Below, in pieces: positions 1-9,020 of a stretch of DNA of 64,000 bases. The notes beneath the pieces were generated by a model. The model was not told where the DNA came from. It saw only the letters and a program-made list of their open reading frames with translations, and made no database searches. The DNA is from Bacillus_BD sp963787345 (GTDB taxonomy: Bacteria; Bacillota; Bacilli; Bacillales; Cytobacillaceae): NCBI GenBank assembly GCA_963787345.1, contig CAWBCW010000011.1, forward strand, positions 620,001-684,000. The letters run 5' to 3'. Position 1 is the stretch's first letter, and every line of letters starts with the position of its first letter. Made by a program: the position numbers and the translations under genes.

Positions 1-1239
1 GTAGAAAGACTTGCAACTGGCTTTACAGGTGTAAAGCGGACATCAGGACAACACCCCGGTGGAATTATTGTAATCCCAGACTACATGGATATATATGATT
101 TTACACCAATTCAGTTTCCAGCGGATGATCGGAAGGCGGAATGGAGAACGACTCACTTTGATTTCCATTCGATTGATGAAAATGTCCTAAAGTTGGATAT
201 ACTAGGCCATGATGATCCGACTGTAATTAGAATGCTGCAGGATTTAAGCGGGATTGATCCCAAAACGATTCCAACCGATGATCCAGAAGTAATGAAAATT
301 TATAGCAGTACAGAATCTTTAGGAGTGACAGAAGAACAGATTATGTGTAAAACAGGGACACTTGGGATCCCTGAGTTTGGTACGCGATTTGTCCGACAAA
401 TGCTTGAGGATACGAAACCAACAACATTCTCTGAACTTGTGCAAATTTCAGGTCTCTCTCATGGTACAGATGTATGGCTTGGTAATGCACAAGAGCTAAT
501 TCGTAATAATATTTGTACATTGCCAGAGGTAATCGGCTGCCGTGATGACATTATGGTTTATTTAATCTATCAAGGATTAGAACCTTCCTTAGCCTTTAAA
601 ATTATGGAATTTGTTCGAAAAGGAAGAGGTCTGACAGAAGAGATGGAAGCGGAAATGAGAAAAAATGAAGTTCCTGAATGGTATATTGATTCTTGTAAAA
701 AGATAAAATATATGTTTCCAAAAGCTCATGCTGCTGCCTATGTATTAATGGGCGTTCGTGTAGCCTATTTTAAAGTTCATCATCCAATTCTTTATTATGC
801 AGCTTATTTCACCGTACGTGCAGAAGACTTTGATCTTGATTCAATGGCAAAAGGTTCAAATGCCATACGTGCTGTAGTTGAGGAAATTAATGCGAAGGGT
901 CTTGATGCTTCTCCAAAAGAGAAAAACTTATTAACTGTATTAGAACTGGCCCTGGAGATGTGTGAACGAGGTTTTTCTTTTACAACTATCGATTTATATC
1001 GCTCAAGTGCAAGTGAGTTTATTATTGACGGGGATTCACTGATCCCACCTTTCAATGCAATTCCAGGTCTGGGCACGAATGCAGCTTATAATATTGTTAA
1101 AGCGCGAGAGCAAGGCGAATTTCTTTCAAAAGAAGACCTTCAAAAAAGAGGGAAGGTTTCAAAAACAATCATGGAGTTCTTGGATCAGCAAGGATGTCTG
1201 GAAGCACTCCCAGATCAAAATCAACTTTCATTGTTCTAA
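1..1239 (+). CDS. polC: DNA polymerase III PolC, C-terminal part (5' end outside window)
   Basis: Open from the first base in frame 1, giving the last 412 residues of the Gram-positive replicative polymerase PolC, which extends DNA at the replication fork. The stretch TSGQHPGGIIVIP near the start and FPKAHAAAYVLMG further on are typical of the C-terminal fingers region. The protein ends in QLSLF, a consensus beta-clamp binding peptide. The exonuclease domain and catalytic aspartates lie upstream of the window. It sits before rimP, as in B. subtilis, and is separated from it by a terminator. Confidence 0.97.
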   Translation, partial: VERLATGFTGVKRTSGQHPGGIIVIPDYMDIYDFTPIQFPADDRKAEWRTTHFDFHSIDENVLKLDILGHDDPTVIRMLQDLSGIDPKTIPTDDPEVMKIYSSTESLGVTEEQIMCKTGTLGIPEFGTRFVRQMLEDTKPTTFSELVQISGLSHGTDVWLGNAQELIRNNICTLPEVIGCRDDIMVYLIYQGLEPSLAFKIMEFVRKGRGLTEEMEAEMRKNEVPEWYIDSCKKIKYMFPKAHAAAYVLMGVRVAYFKVHHPILYYAAYFTVRAEDFDLDSMAKGSNAIRAVVEEINAKGLDASPKEKNLLTVLELALEMCERGFSFTTIDLYRSSASEFIIDGDSLIPPFNAIPGLGTNAAYNIVKAREQGEFLSKEDLQKRGKVSKTIMEFLDQQGCLEALPDQNQLSLF

Positions 1240-1302
1240 TTGCATAAAAAATTTGGATATGTTATAGTTTTATTGGAAATACTAAGGATAACTCTGGTAA
1301 TT

Positions 1303-1328
1303 AAGAGTGGGGAAACCCACTCTTTCGT
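1303..1328 (+). terminator. Hairpin terminator after polC
   Basis: A 9-bp perfect stem (arms 1303-1311 and 1316-1324) closes a GAAA loop and is followed by a modest T-rich run. It separates polC from the rimP-nusA operon. Confidence 0.7.
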
Positions 1329-1488
1329 ATTGTTTACGTATTTAAATTCCGCTTTTTTTACAATACGCTTGACTCGTAACTCCTGTGCTCCCTCGCTATC
1401 TATTACTGTCATCAAGTAGATAGCAAGCAATTTACAGGAGTTTTATCATTTCTTTTTGATGTTTTGCCTTTGGCAAAGGAGGGATTTT

Positions 1489-1959
1489 GTGAGTAAGGTC
1501 ATTGATACTGTAAGTCATTTAGTGACACCAATGTTAGATGAGATGGGGCTCGAGCTTGTAGATGTCGAGTATGTAAAAGAAGGAAAAGATTGGTTTCTTC
1601 GTGTTTTTATTGATAAACCTGCTGGTATTGATATAGAAGAATGCGGAATGGTAAGTGAAAGATTAAGTGAGAGACTAGATGAACTTGATCCTATACCACA
1701 TAACTATTTTCTTGAAGTATCCTCGCCTGGAGCGGAGCGGCCTTTAAAAAAGACACAGGACTTTGAAAATGCAATTGGAAAAAATGTATTTATCAAAACA
1801 TACGAACCAATAAATGGTGAAAAGCAGTTTGAAGGAGTATTAACTGAATTTGATGGTACGATCGTTTCAGTTGAAATTAAAATAAAGACTAGAAAGACAA
1901 ATGTAACCATCCCTTATGAAAAGATTGCAAATGCAAGGCTCGCTGTCACCTTTTCATAA
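1489..1959 (+). CDS. rimP: Ribosome maturation factor RimP
   Basis: 156 residues, the usual family length. RimP helps assemble the 30S subunit. Family hallmarks include ELVDVEYVKEG, LRVFIDKPAGIDIEEC and FLEVSSPGAERPL. A longer reading from 1456 exists, but GTG at 1489 has AAAGGAGG a few bases upstream and matches the start of homologues. First gene of the nusA-infB operon and 35 bp before nusA. Confidence 0.95.
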   Translation: MSKVIDTVSHLVTPMLDEMGLELVDVEYVKEGKDWFLRVFIDKPAGIDIEECGMVSERLSERLDELDPIPHNYFLEVSSPGAERPLKKTQDFENAIGKNVFIKTYEPINGEKQFEGVLTEFDGTIVSVEIKIKTRKTNVTIPYEKIANARLAVTFS

Positions 1960-1994
1960 TAAGAGGATGATAAGATTAAGGGGGAACCATTCTC

Positions 1995-3152
1995 ATGAGC
2001 AGTGAATTACTAGATGCTCTTGTTTTACTTGAAAAAGAAAAAGGCATTTCTCGAAATGTTATTATTGAAGCAATAGAGGCAGCACTCATTTCGGCTTATC
2101 GCAGAAATTATAATCAAGCTCAAAACGTCAGAATTGATGTGAACTTAGGCACTGGTACGATGCGGGTTTTTGCACGTAAAGAAGTGGTAGACCAAGTATT
2201 TGATCCAAGATTAGAAATTTCACTTGAAGATGCAAAAAAAATAAACCCGAATTATCAAGTGGAGGATATTGTCGAATTGGAAGTAACGCCAAAAGAATTT
2301 GGCCGAATTGCTGCGCAAACAGCTAAACAAGTCGTAACACAACGAGTGCGTGAAGCGGAACGAGGCATTATTTATTCCGAATTTATTGATCGAGAAGAAG
2401 ACATTATGACGGGAATTGTTCAAAGACAAGATTCCAAATTTATTTATGTCAGTCTTGGAAAAATTGAAGCGATCTTACCTAGTAATGAACAAATGCCTAA
2501 TGAAAGGTATAAACCTCATGATCGAATCAAAGTGTTTTTAACGAAAGTGGAAAAAACAACAAAAGGGCCGCAAATTTATGTATCCCGAACACATCCAGGG
2601 TTGTTAAAGAGATTATTTGAAATTGAAGTTCCTGAAATTTATGATGGAACCGTTGAAATTAAGTCTGTTGCTCGTGAAGCAGGGGATCGTTCAAAAATTT
2701 CTGTTCATAGCGATAATTCTGAAGTAGATGCCGTCGGTTCCTGTGTGGGGCCTAAAGGAGCACGCGTTCAAGCCATCGTTAATGAACTAAAAGGTGAAAA
2801 GATTGATATTGTGGAATGGTCTCAAGACCCAGTGGTGTTTGTTGCAAATGCATTGAGTCCATCTAAAGTACTTGATGTCATTGTAAATGAGGAAGATAAG
2901 GCGACAACCGTAATTGTTCCAGATTATCAATTATCTTTAGCAATAGGTAAAAGAGGTCAAAATGCAAGACTTGCGGCCAAATTAACAGGCTGGAAAATCG
3001 ATATTAAATCGGAAACCGATGCAAGGGCTGCTGGAATCTTTCCACGTGAAGATTCTTTATTAAATTACGAGAACCAAGGTCAAGATATTGAAGATGACTC
3101 AGAGTTTGAAGAAAATCTTTTAGGCAATTTTGATGATCAGGAACAGAAGTAA
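1995..3152 (+). CDS. nusA: Transcription elongation/termination factor NusA
   Basis: 385 residues. NusA binds RNA polymerase and modulates pausing, termination and antitermination. Visible are an N-terminal polymerase-binding domain, an S1 domain around residues 130-200, and two KH domains marked by VGPKGARVQAI and IGKRGQNARLAAKL. The C-terminal tail is acidic. It lacks the extra acidic repeats of enterobacterial NusA, as is normal for Bacilli. A good ribosome site precedes ATG 1995. It lies between rimP and rnpM in the conserved operon. Confidence 0.97.
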   Translation: MSSELLDALVLLEKEKGISRNVIIEAIEAALISAYRRNYNQAQNVRIDVNLGTGTMRVFARKEVVDQVFDPRLEISLEDAKKINPNYQVEDIVELEVTPKEFGRIAAQTAKQVVTQRVREAERGIIYSEFIDREEDIMTGIVQRQDSKFIYVSLGKIEAILPSNEQMPNERYKPHDRIKVFLTKVEKTTKGPQIYVSRTHPGLLKRLFEIEVPEIYDGTVEIKSVAREAGDRSKISVHSDNSEVDAVGSCVGPKGARVQAIVNELKGEKIDIVEWSQDPVVFVANALSPSKVLDVIVNEEDKATTVIVPDYQLSLAIGKRGQNARLAAKLTGWKIDIKSETDARAAGIFPREDSLLNYENQGQDIEDDSEFEENLLGNFDDQEQK

Positions 3153-3170
3153 TTCCAAGGGGGGATAAAG

Positions 3171-3443
3171 GTGGCAACTCGAAAAAAAATTCCATTGCGT
3201 AAATGTGTCGTGACAGGTGAAATGAGACCTAAAAAAGAATTGATACGAATCGTCCGGTCGAAAGAGGGAGACGTTTCGGTTGATGTAACAGGTAAAAAGT
3301 CTGGCAGGGGCGCATACCTTTCCTTGGATAAAGAAACAATCCTAACAGCAAAGCAGAAAAACATTTTAGCTAACCACTTACAAGTGTCAGTTGATGATTC
3401 TATATATGAGGAATTATTGCAGCTTATAGAGGAAGGGAATTAA
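3171..3443 (+). CDS. rnpM: YlxR family protein, RNase P modulator RnpM
   Basis: 90 residues of the DUF448 family. Motifs are RKCVVTGEMRPKKELIRIVR near the N-terminus and GRGAYLS in the middle. In B. subtilis the YlxR homologue binds the RNase P RNA and lowers its activity, hence the name RnpM; that function is inferred here. Translation starts at GTG 3171 after a strong AAGGGGGGAT ribosome site. Very basic, as expected for an RNA binder. Confidence 0.9.
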   Translation: MATRKKIPLRKCVVTGEMRPKKELIRIVRSKEGDVSVDVTGKKSGRGAYLSLDKETILTAKQKNILANHLQVSVDDSIYEELLQLIEEGN

Positions 3444-3449
3444 TGTCTA

Positions 3450-3752
3450 ATGGATCGACAACGTTGGATTTCATTAGTAGGTTTAGCCAATCGAGCGGGG
3501 AAAATCATATCGGGTGAAGAACTATCCGTTAAAGAAATTCGGAACGGAAAAGCGAAACTAGTTTTGTTATCGGCAGATGCATCTGCTAATACAACTAAGA
3601 AAATAACAGATAAATGTAAATCTTACCATGTACCAGTTAGAGTAGTAGAAAATCGTGAAGTACTGGGACATGCTATTGGAAAAGAGGCCCGCGTGGTTAT
3701 CTCCATATTAGATGTAGGATTTGCTAAAAAGTTGTTATCGCTGCTCGATTAA
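3450..3752 (+). CDS. rplGA: L7Ae-family ribosomal protein YlxQ
   Basis: 100 residues with the L7Ae/L30e fold signature GLANRAGKIISGEE, followed by AKLVLLSADAS. The B. subtilis homologue binds kink-turn RNA. It starts 6 bp after rnpM and ends 19 bp before infB, so it is translated in the same operon. An upstream ATG four codons earlier is possible, but the chosen start matches homologue length. Confidence 0.9.
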   Translation: MDRQRWISLVGLANRAGKIISGEELSVKEIRNGKAKLVLLSADASANTTKKITDKCKSYHVPVRVVENREVLGHAIGKEARVVISILDVGFAKKLLSLLD

Positions 3753-3771
3753 TATCAGCGGGGGTGAAAGA

Positions 3772-5958
3772 ATGGTAAAAATGCGTGTGTATGAATACGC
3801 CAAAAAACATAATATATCGAGTAAAGAAGTAATTTCAAAGTTAAAAGGATTAGGAATTGAAGTTTCAAACCATATGGCAACTATAGAGGATGATGCAATG
3901 AAGAAGTTAGATGGAATTTATCAAAAAGGAAATGAAACAGGATCAACTAATTCAAAGACTGAGCAAAAACAGCCACAACAGGCTGCAGCTCGCAGTACTA
4001 ACCAAAATGCGACAGCAGGAAACGCGAACGCAAAAAGCGGTCAAAAGAAGACAACCACTCAAGGTCAGTCAACTGGAAATTCCAATAATCGCAACAATAA
4101 AGGAAAAGGTAACAACTTTAATCAAAATAAAAATAAAGGGAAAAACCAGAGAGATCATAAAACTACTCATCAACATTCCCAACCAGAAAAGAAAAAAGAA
4201 AAAGAATTACCAACAAAAATTACGTTTAGTGAGTCATTAACGGTTGGTGAGTTAGCGAAGAAGTTACATCGTGAACCATCAGAGATCATTAAAAAGTTAT
4301 TTTTATTAGGCGTTATGGCTACCATTAACCAAGATTTGGATAAAGATGCTATTGAATTAATTGCCGGTGAATATGGAGTCGAAGTAGAAGAAGAAATTAA
4401 AGTAGATGCGACAGATCTTGAAGTTTATTTTTCGGAAGACAGTGAAGGCGATTTAATTGAAAGACCTTCTGTTGTAACGATAATGGGGCACGTTGACCAT
4501 GGAAAAACTACAACGCTTGATTCCATTCGTAATACGAAAGTAACAGCTGGAGAAGCCGGCGGGATTACTCAACATATCGGTGCATACCAAGTAGAAGAAA
4601 ATGGAAAGAAAATAACATTTTTGGATACTCCTGGACACGCTGCTTTTACAACAATGCGTGCTAGAGGCGCCCAAGTTACAGACATCACGATTTTAGTCGT
4701 GGCTGCTGATGACGGGGTAATGCCACAAACCGTTGAAGCGTTAAATCATGCGAAAGCAGCTGAAGTTCCGATCATTGTAGCTGTTAATAAAATCGATAAA
4801 CCGACAGCAAACCCGGACCGAGTTATGCAGGAATTAACCGAGCACGGACTTGTCCCAGAGGCATGGGGCGGAGAAACAATCTTTGTACCAATTTCGGCAA
4901 AAACGGGTGAAGGCATTGATAACCTTCTTGAAATGATTTTGCTTGTTAGTGAAGTAGAGGAATATAAAGCAAACCCTAATCGTAAAGCGAACGGTACGGT
5001 TATTGAGGCTCGTTTAGACAAAGGAAAAGGTACTGTAGCCACTTTACTTGTACAAAATGGTACTTTAAAGATTGGAGATCCGATCGTTGTTGGAAACACT
5101 TTTGGTCGTGTTCGTGCGATGGTCAATGATTTAGGCCGCCGCGTGAAAGAGGCAGGTCCATCGACGCCAGTTGAAATCACAGGCTTAAATGATGTTCCAT
5201 TAGCAGGAGACCGTTTTGTTGTATTTGAAGATGAAAAAACATCTCGACAAGTAGGGGAAGCAAGAGCAACGACGGCACTACAAGCGCAACGAAGTGAAAA
5301 AACACGAGTGAGTCTTGATAATCTCTTTGAACATATGAAACAAGGAGAAATGAAGGAACTTAATCTTATCCTTAAAGCAGACGTACAAGGAACGGCTGAA
5401 GCATTAGCTGCTTCTCTATATAAAATCGATGTAGAAGGCGTAAAGATCAAAATCATTCATACAGCCGTAGGAGCGATTAATGAATCGGATATCAGTTTAG
5501 CGGCTGCTTCAAATGCAATTGTCATTGGATTTAACGTTCGTCCAGATAATAATGCGAAAAATGCAGCAGATGCAGAGGGCGTAGATATTCGTCTTCACCG
5601 CATCATTTATAAAGTGATTGAAGAAATTGACGCTGCCATGCAAGGGCTACTCGACCCAGAGTATGAAGAAAAAATTATTGGTCAGGCAGAAGTTCGTCAA
5701 ACCTTCAAAGTATCTAAAGTTGGTACAATTGCTGGTAGTTATGTAACAGAAGGTAAAATTACAAGAGACAGCGGAATTCGTTTAATTCGTGATGGAGTCG
5801 TTATTTTTGAAGGCGCGATTGACGTTTTAAAACGATTTAAAGATGATGTAAAAGAAGTAAGTCAAGGATATGAATGTGGAATAACGATTAAAAACTTTAA
5901 TGATGTAAAGGAAAGTGACGTCATAGAAGCATATATTATGGAAGAAGTGGGACGTTAA
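3772..5958 (+). CDS. infB: Translation initiation factor IF-2
   Basis: 728 residues. IF-2 delivers initiator tRNA to the ribosome in a GTP-dependent step. An N-terminal IF2_N domain (MRVYEYAKKHN) is followed by a low-complexity Q/N/K-rich linker at about residues 50-145. The G domain carries GHVDHGKT near residue 239, DTPGH near 285 and NKID near 339. Beta-barrel and C-terminal tRNA-binding domains follow. The in-frame reading begins earlier at 3721, but ATG 3772 has GGGGGTGA upstream and matches homologues. Its stop overlaps the ylxP start by one base. Confidence 0.97.
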   Translation: MVKMRVYEYAKKHNISSKEVISKLKGLGIEVSNHMATIEDDAMKKLDGIYQKGNETGSTNSKTEQKQPQQAAARSTNQNATAGNANAKSGQKKTTTQGQSTGNSNNRNNKGKGNNFNQNKNKGKNQRDHKTTHQHSQPEKKKEKELPTKITFSESLTVGELAKKLHREPSEIIKKLFLLGVMATINQDLDKDAIELIAGEYGVEVEEEIKVDATDLEVYFSEDSEGDLIERPSVVTIMGHVDHGKTTTLDSIRNTKVTAGEAGGITQHIGAYQVEENGKKITFLDTPGHAAFTTMRARGAQVTDITILVVAADDGVMPQTVEALNHAKAAEVPIIVAVNKIDKPTANPDRVMQELTEHGLVPEAWGGETIFVPISAKTGEGIDNLLEMILLVSEVEEYKANPNRKANGTVIEARLDKGKGTVATLLVQNGTLKIGDPIVVGNTFGRVRAMVNDLGRRVKEAGPSTPVEITGLNDVPLAGDRFVVFEDEKTSRQVGEARATTALQAQRSEKTRVSLDNLFEHMKQGEMKELNLILKADVQGTAEALAASLYKIDVEGVKIKIIHTAVGAINESDISLAAASNAIVIGFNVRPDNNAKNAADAEGVDIRLHRIIYKVIEEIDAAMQGLLDPEYEEKIIGQAEVRQTFKVSKVGTIAGSYVTEGKITRDSGIRLIRDGVVIFEGAIDVLKRFKDDVKEVSQGYECGITIKNFNDVKESDVIEAYIMEEVGR

Positions 5959-6239
5959 TGATAGTTGGCTTACTAGCCTGCGAATGCATGATTTATGATG
6001 CCCAATCTTTAAAAGAGAAACGAGCAGTTTTGCAGAAGATTATCACTCGGATAAAACAAAAGTTCAATGTATCTATTTCAGAAGTGGACTTTCAAGATAG
6101 TTGGCAAAGATGTAAACTCGCTATTGCAGTTGTTGCTTCAGCACGTAAGCCTGCGGAAAAAGAATTGCAAAACGTTCTCAAATTTATAGATTCATTTCCA
6201 GAAATTGAAAGAACCATCACCGATATCGAATGGAATTAA
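5958..6239 (+). CDS. ylxP: DUF503 protein YlxP
   Basis: 93 residues of the YlxP/DUF503 family. LKEKRAVLQKIITRIKQKFN and the S-E-V-D-F-Q-D-S-W-Q segment are characteristic. The start codon shares a base with the infB stop (TAATG), implying translational coupling. The molecular role is not established; the location between infB and rbfA suggests translation or ribosome assembly. Confidence 0.9.
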   Translation: MIVGLLACECMIYDAQSLKEKRAVLQKIITRIKQKFNVSISEVDFQDSWQRCKLAIAVVASARKPAEKELQNVLKFIDSFPEIERTITDIEWN

Positions 6240-6280
6240 CTTCATTCAACGGGTGAATTTGATTTTAATGAGGTGTAAAT

Positions 6281-6631
6281 ATGAGCGTGAGAGCCAATCG
6301 TGTAGGAGAACAAATGAAGAAGGAATTAGGCGAAATTATTGGCCGTAAAATTAAAGATCCCCGGATTGGGTTTGTTACGGTAACGGATGTACAAGTTACA
6401 GGAGATTTGCAACAGGCTACGGTCTATATTTCTGTACTAGGTGACGAAAAACAACGGGAAGATACTTTACTTGGTCTTGCCAAAGCGAAGGGGTTTATTC
6501 GCTCTGAAATTGGCCAAAGAATTCGTTTACGAAAAACTCCTGAAATCTCCTTTGAATTTGATGAATCTATTGGCTATGGAAATAGAATAGACACCTTACT
6601 GCATCAAATTAAGAACGAAGAAAAAAGCTAA
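6281..6631 (+). CDS. rbfA: Ribosome-binding factor A
   Basis: 116 residues, the normal length. RbfA is a KH-like factor for late 30S maturation and 16S rRNA 5' end processing. Signatures are ANRVGEQMKKELGEII, IGFVTVTDV and the KGFIRSEIGQRIRLRKTPE segment. An AGGTG ribosome site precedes ATG 6281. Followed by a strong hairpin before truB. Confidence 0.95.
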   Translation: MSVRANRVGEQMKKELGEIIGRKIKDPRIGFVTVTDVQVTGDLQQATVYISVLGDEKQREDTLLGLAKAKGFIRSEIGQRIRLRKTPEISFEFDESIGYGNRIDTLLHQIKNEEKS

Positions 6632-6639
6632 ACAAGAGT

Positions 6640-6672
6640 AAAATGGATAGACAATGGTCTATCCATTTTTTA
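6640..6672 (+). terminator. Intra-operon hairpin terminator between rbfA and truB
   Basis: A perfect 13-bp stem (arms 6640-6652 and 6657-6669) with an AATG loop ends in a short T run. It lies only about 20 bp before the truB start, so it may attenuate truB-ribF expression or protect an upstream 3' end rather than end the operon completely. Confidence 0.65.
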
Positions 6673-6689
6673 AAGAAAGGACTAAAAAA

Positions 6690-7607
6690 ATGGAAGGTAT
6701 TATCCCCCTAAATAAATCGAAAGGGATGACATCTCACGATTGTGTATTTAAACTGAGAAAAATATTAAAAACAAAGAAAGTCGGGCACACAGGTACGTTA
6801 GATCCAGATGTAACGGGAGTGCTTCCAATTTGTATTGGCAGAGCAACGAAAGTGGCACAATATTTAACAGATGCTGGAAAATCTTATGAAGGTGAGGTTA
6901 CCCTAGGGCTCTCGACAACGACAGAAGATGCGTCCGGAGAAGTTATCGATGAGAAAAAGATAGAAAGGATAATTTCTAGACATGAGGTTTTAGACGTTTT
7001 CCAATCCTTGACGGGTACCATTACCCAGACTCCACCTATGTTTTCTGCAATAAAAGTAAATGGAAAACGCCTTTATGAATATGCTAGGCAAGGCATTGAA
7101 ATTGATCGCCCATCAAGAGACATTCATATTTATTCACTTCAACTTTTAGATGACCGCCTTGAATTCAATGGAGAGAAAATATCCTTTCGTTTTCGTGTCG
7201 CATGCAGCAAAGGAACTTACGTTCGAACGTTAGCTGTCATGATTGGAGAAGCTTTAGGATACCCTGCCCATATGTCTGATTTAACGAGAGTTCAATCAGG
7301 AACATTCACATTAAATGAATGTGTTACATTGGAGGAAGTTGAAGAAAAAATGGCAAATGGATCGATAGCAGACGTCCTTTTTCCTTTAGAAAGAGCTTTG
7401 GCACATTTGCCGAAATATACGATAAATGATAAAATAGCGGAGAAAGTAAAGAATGGGGCAATGCTACCTATTCCGCCAACATTCGAGGATGAAAAGTCTC
7501 CAATTATTGTTGAGACAGAAATAGGACAGGCGCTAGCTATTTATGTTCATCATTCTGAGAAAACAGGTTGGATGAAACCATCCAAAGTATTACGGACCGT
7601 TCAATAG
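6690..7607 (+). CDS. truB: tRNA pseudouridine(55) synthase TruB
   Basis: 305 residues. It makes pseudouridine 55 in the tRNA T-loop. GHTGTLDPDVTGVLPI contains the catalytic aspartate (D38), and CSKGTYVRTLAVMIGE is a second family motif. A reading from 6654 runs through the hairpin and is unlikely. ATG 6690 follows AAAGAAAGGA and begins MEGIIPLNK, as homologues do. Next gene is ribF, as in B. subtilis. Confidence 0.96.
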   Translation: MEGIIPLNKSKGMTSHDCVFKLRKILKTKKVGHTGTLDPDVTGVLPICIGRATKVAQYLTDAGKSYEGEVTLGLSTTTEDASGEVIDEKKIERIISRHEVLDVFQSLTGTITQTPPMFSAIKVNGKRLYEYARQGIEIDRPSRDIHIYSLQLLDDRLEFNGEKISFRFRVACSKGTYVRTLAVMIGEALGYPAHMSDLTRVQSGTFTLNECVTLEEVEEKMANGSIADVLFPLERALAHLPKYTINDKIAEKVKNGAMLPIPPTFEDEKSPIIVETEIGQALAIYVHHSEKTGWMKPSKVLRTVQ

Positions 7608-7639
7608 ATTTGGAAGTATAGAAAAAGGTGAGACAGAAC

Positions 7640-8614
7640 GTGGAAGTATATTATCTAGAGTATCCGCACGATGTAAAACGTGATGAAATCCCACCGGTTG
7701 CTGTGGCGCTAGGTTTTTTCGATGGCATTCATTTAGGGCATCAAAAAGTCATAAAAGCAGCCAAAGAAGAGGCTGAAGCAAAAGGTCTGAAGAGTGCAGT
7801 TATGTCTTTTGACCCGCATCCTTCTGTTGTACTTGGAAGGAGTGTTAAGCATGTCAAATATATTACCCCGCTTGAAGAAAAAATCAAACTTCTACGCAGT
7901 CTTGATGTAGATTATTTTTTTGTTGTCCGTTTTACAGTAGAGTTTGCTAACCTCTTGCCACAGGAATTTGTAGATCACTACCTCATTGATTTAAATGTAA
8001 AACATGTAGTTGCGGGATTTGACTATACATATGGAAGATTAGGAAAAGGAACGATGGAAACACTTCCTTTTCATTCAAGACAGCAATTTACTTTTTCGGT
8101 TATTAATAAACTCCAATTTGGAGAAGAAAAAATAAGTTCAACTCTCATTCGATCGCATATCCATAATGGAGAAATGGAAGAGTTATCCCCGTTACTTGGT
8201 CGCTTTTATCGGACGTCTGGTACGGTTATCCACGGGGAGAAAAGAGGCCGAACGATCGGCTTTCCAACTGCCAACATCGATGTAGATGAAGAATATTTAC
8301 TCCCTCCGACCGGAGTTTATGCAGTGAAGCTTGAAATTGTTTCTACCGGGATTGTTTATAAGGGAGTTTGTAATGTTGGGTACAAACCAACTTTTCATAA
8401 GGAAAAAGCAGATAGACCGTCAGTTGAAGTATATATTTTTGACTTTGATAGTGAAATATATAGTGAAAAAGTGACTATTATTTGGTATAGAAGGTTAAGA
8501 AGTGAAATGAAGTTTGCGGGTGTAAAGGAATTAATCTCGCAAATTGAAAAAGATAAGCAAAATACAGAGGAATACTTCGAAAAAAATCCTACAGATACTT
8601 GCATTTTGTCATAA
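7640..8614 (+). CDS. ribF: Bifunctional riboflavin kinase/FAD synthetase
   Basis: 324 residues. Converts riboflavin to FMN and then FAD. The N-terminal nucleotidyltransferase half carries ALGFFDGIHLGHQKVI and GFDYTYGRLGKGTM. The C-terminal kinase half carries GEKRGRTIGFPTANI and PPTGVYAV. GTG 7640 is preferred over GTG 7628 because AAAGGTGAG lies about 7 bases before it and homologues start near this residue. Called ribC in B. subtilis. Confidence 0.95.
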   Translation: MEVYYLEYPHDVKRDEIPPVAVALGFFDGIHLGHQKVIKAAKEEAEAKGLKSAVMSFDPHPSVVLGRSVKHVKYITPLEEKIKLLRSLDVDYFFVVRFTVEFANLLPQEFVDHYLIDLNVKHVVAGFDYTYGRLGKGTMETLPFHSRQQFTFSVINKLQFGEEKISSTLIRSHIHNGEMEELSPLLGRFYRTSGTVIHGEKRGRTIGFPTANIDVDEEYLLPPTGVYAVKLEIVSTGIVYKGVCNVGYKPTFHKEKADRPSVEVYIFDFDSEIYSEKVTIIWYRRLRSEMKFAGVKELISQIEKDKQNTEEYFEKNPTDTCILS

Positions 8615-8656
8615 AAAGATGTATTCTTATTAACGTACCAAATTGAACCTTTGCTT

Positions 8657-8697
8657 GGCATATCGAATCACCGACGTATGCTCAGTAACAGGCGATT
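8657..8697 (+). promoter_or_regulatory. Putative rpsO leader pseudoknot (S15 autoregulation)
   Basis: Stem 1 pairs 8657-8663 with 8676-8682. The loop of stem 1 contains 8666-8672, which pairs (one mismatch) with 8691-8697 downstream, forming an H-type pseudoknot that ends 7 bases before the AGGAGG ribosome site of rpsO. S15 is known to repress its own mRNA through structured leaders in several bacteria, including Geobacillus. Binding here is inferred. Confidence 0.5.
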
Positions 8698-8718
8698 TAT
8701 AAATAGGAGGTGAACAGG

Positions 8719-8988
8719 ATGGCAATCACACAAGAACGTAAAAATGAACTGATCAGTGAGTACAGAGTACATGAAACAGATACAGGTTCTCCAGAAGTTC
8801 AAATCGCTGTCCTTACGGAAGAGATTAACAATTTGAATGGACACTTACGTACGCACAAGAAAGATCATCACTCACGTCGTGGTCTTTTGAAAATGGTTGG
8901 TAAACGTCGTAATTTATTAACTTACTTACGTAATAAAGACGTTCAACGTTACCGTGTATTAATTAATAAACTTGGTTTACGTCGATAG
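8719..8988 (+). CDS. rpsO: 30S ribosomal protein S15
   Basis: 89 residues, standard length. S15 binds the central domain of 16S rRNA early in 30S assembly. Motifs are DTGSPEVQIAVLTEEI, HKKDHHSRRGLLKMVGKRR and LLTYLRNKD. ATG 8719 has AGGAGGTGA 8 bases upstream; an ATG at 8710 lies inside the ribosome site and is rejected. Followed by its own terminator, then pnp. Confidence 0.98.
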   Translation: MAITQERKNELISEYRVHETDTGSPEVQIAVLTEEINNLNGHLRTHKKDHHSRRGLLKMVGKRRNLLTYLRNKDVQRYRVLINKLGLRR

Positions 8989-8994
8989 TCAAAG

Positions 8995-9020
8995 AAAAGC
9001 GGGAATTTTCCCGCTTTTTT
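8995..9020 (+). terminator. Terminator after rpsO
   Basis: A GC-rich stem (arms 8996-9004 and 9009-9017) is followed by an uninterrupted T run. Confidence 0.85.

Noticed and set aside
4746..5456. 236-codon minus-strand open frame opposite infB
   Set aside because: It mirrors the conserved IF-2 G domain, has no ribosome site, and its sequence resembles no protein family; it is a shadow of infB.
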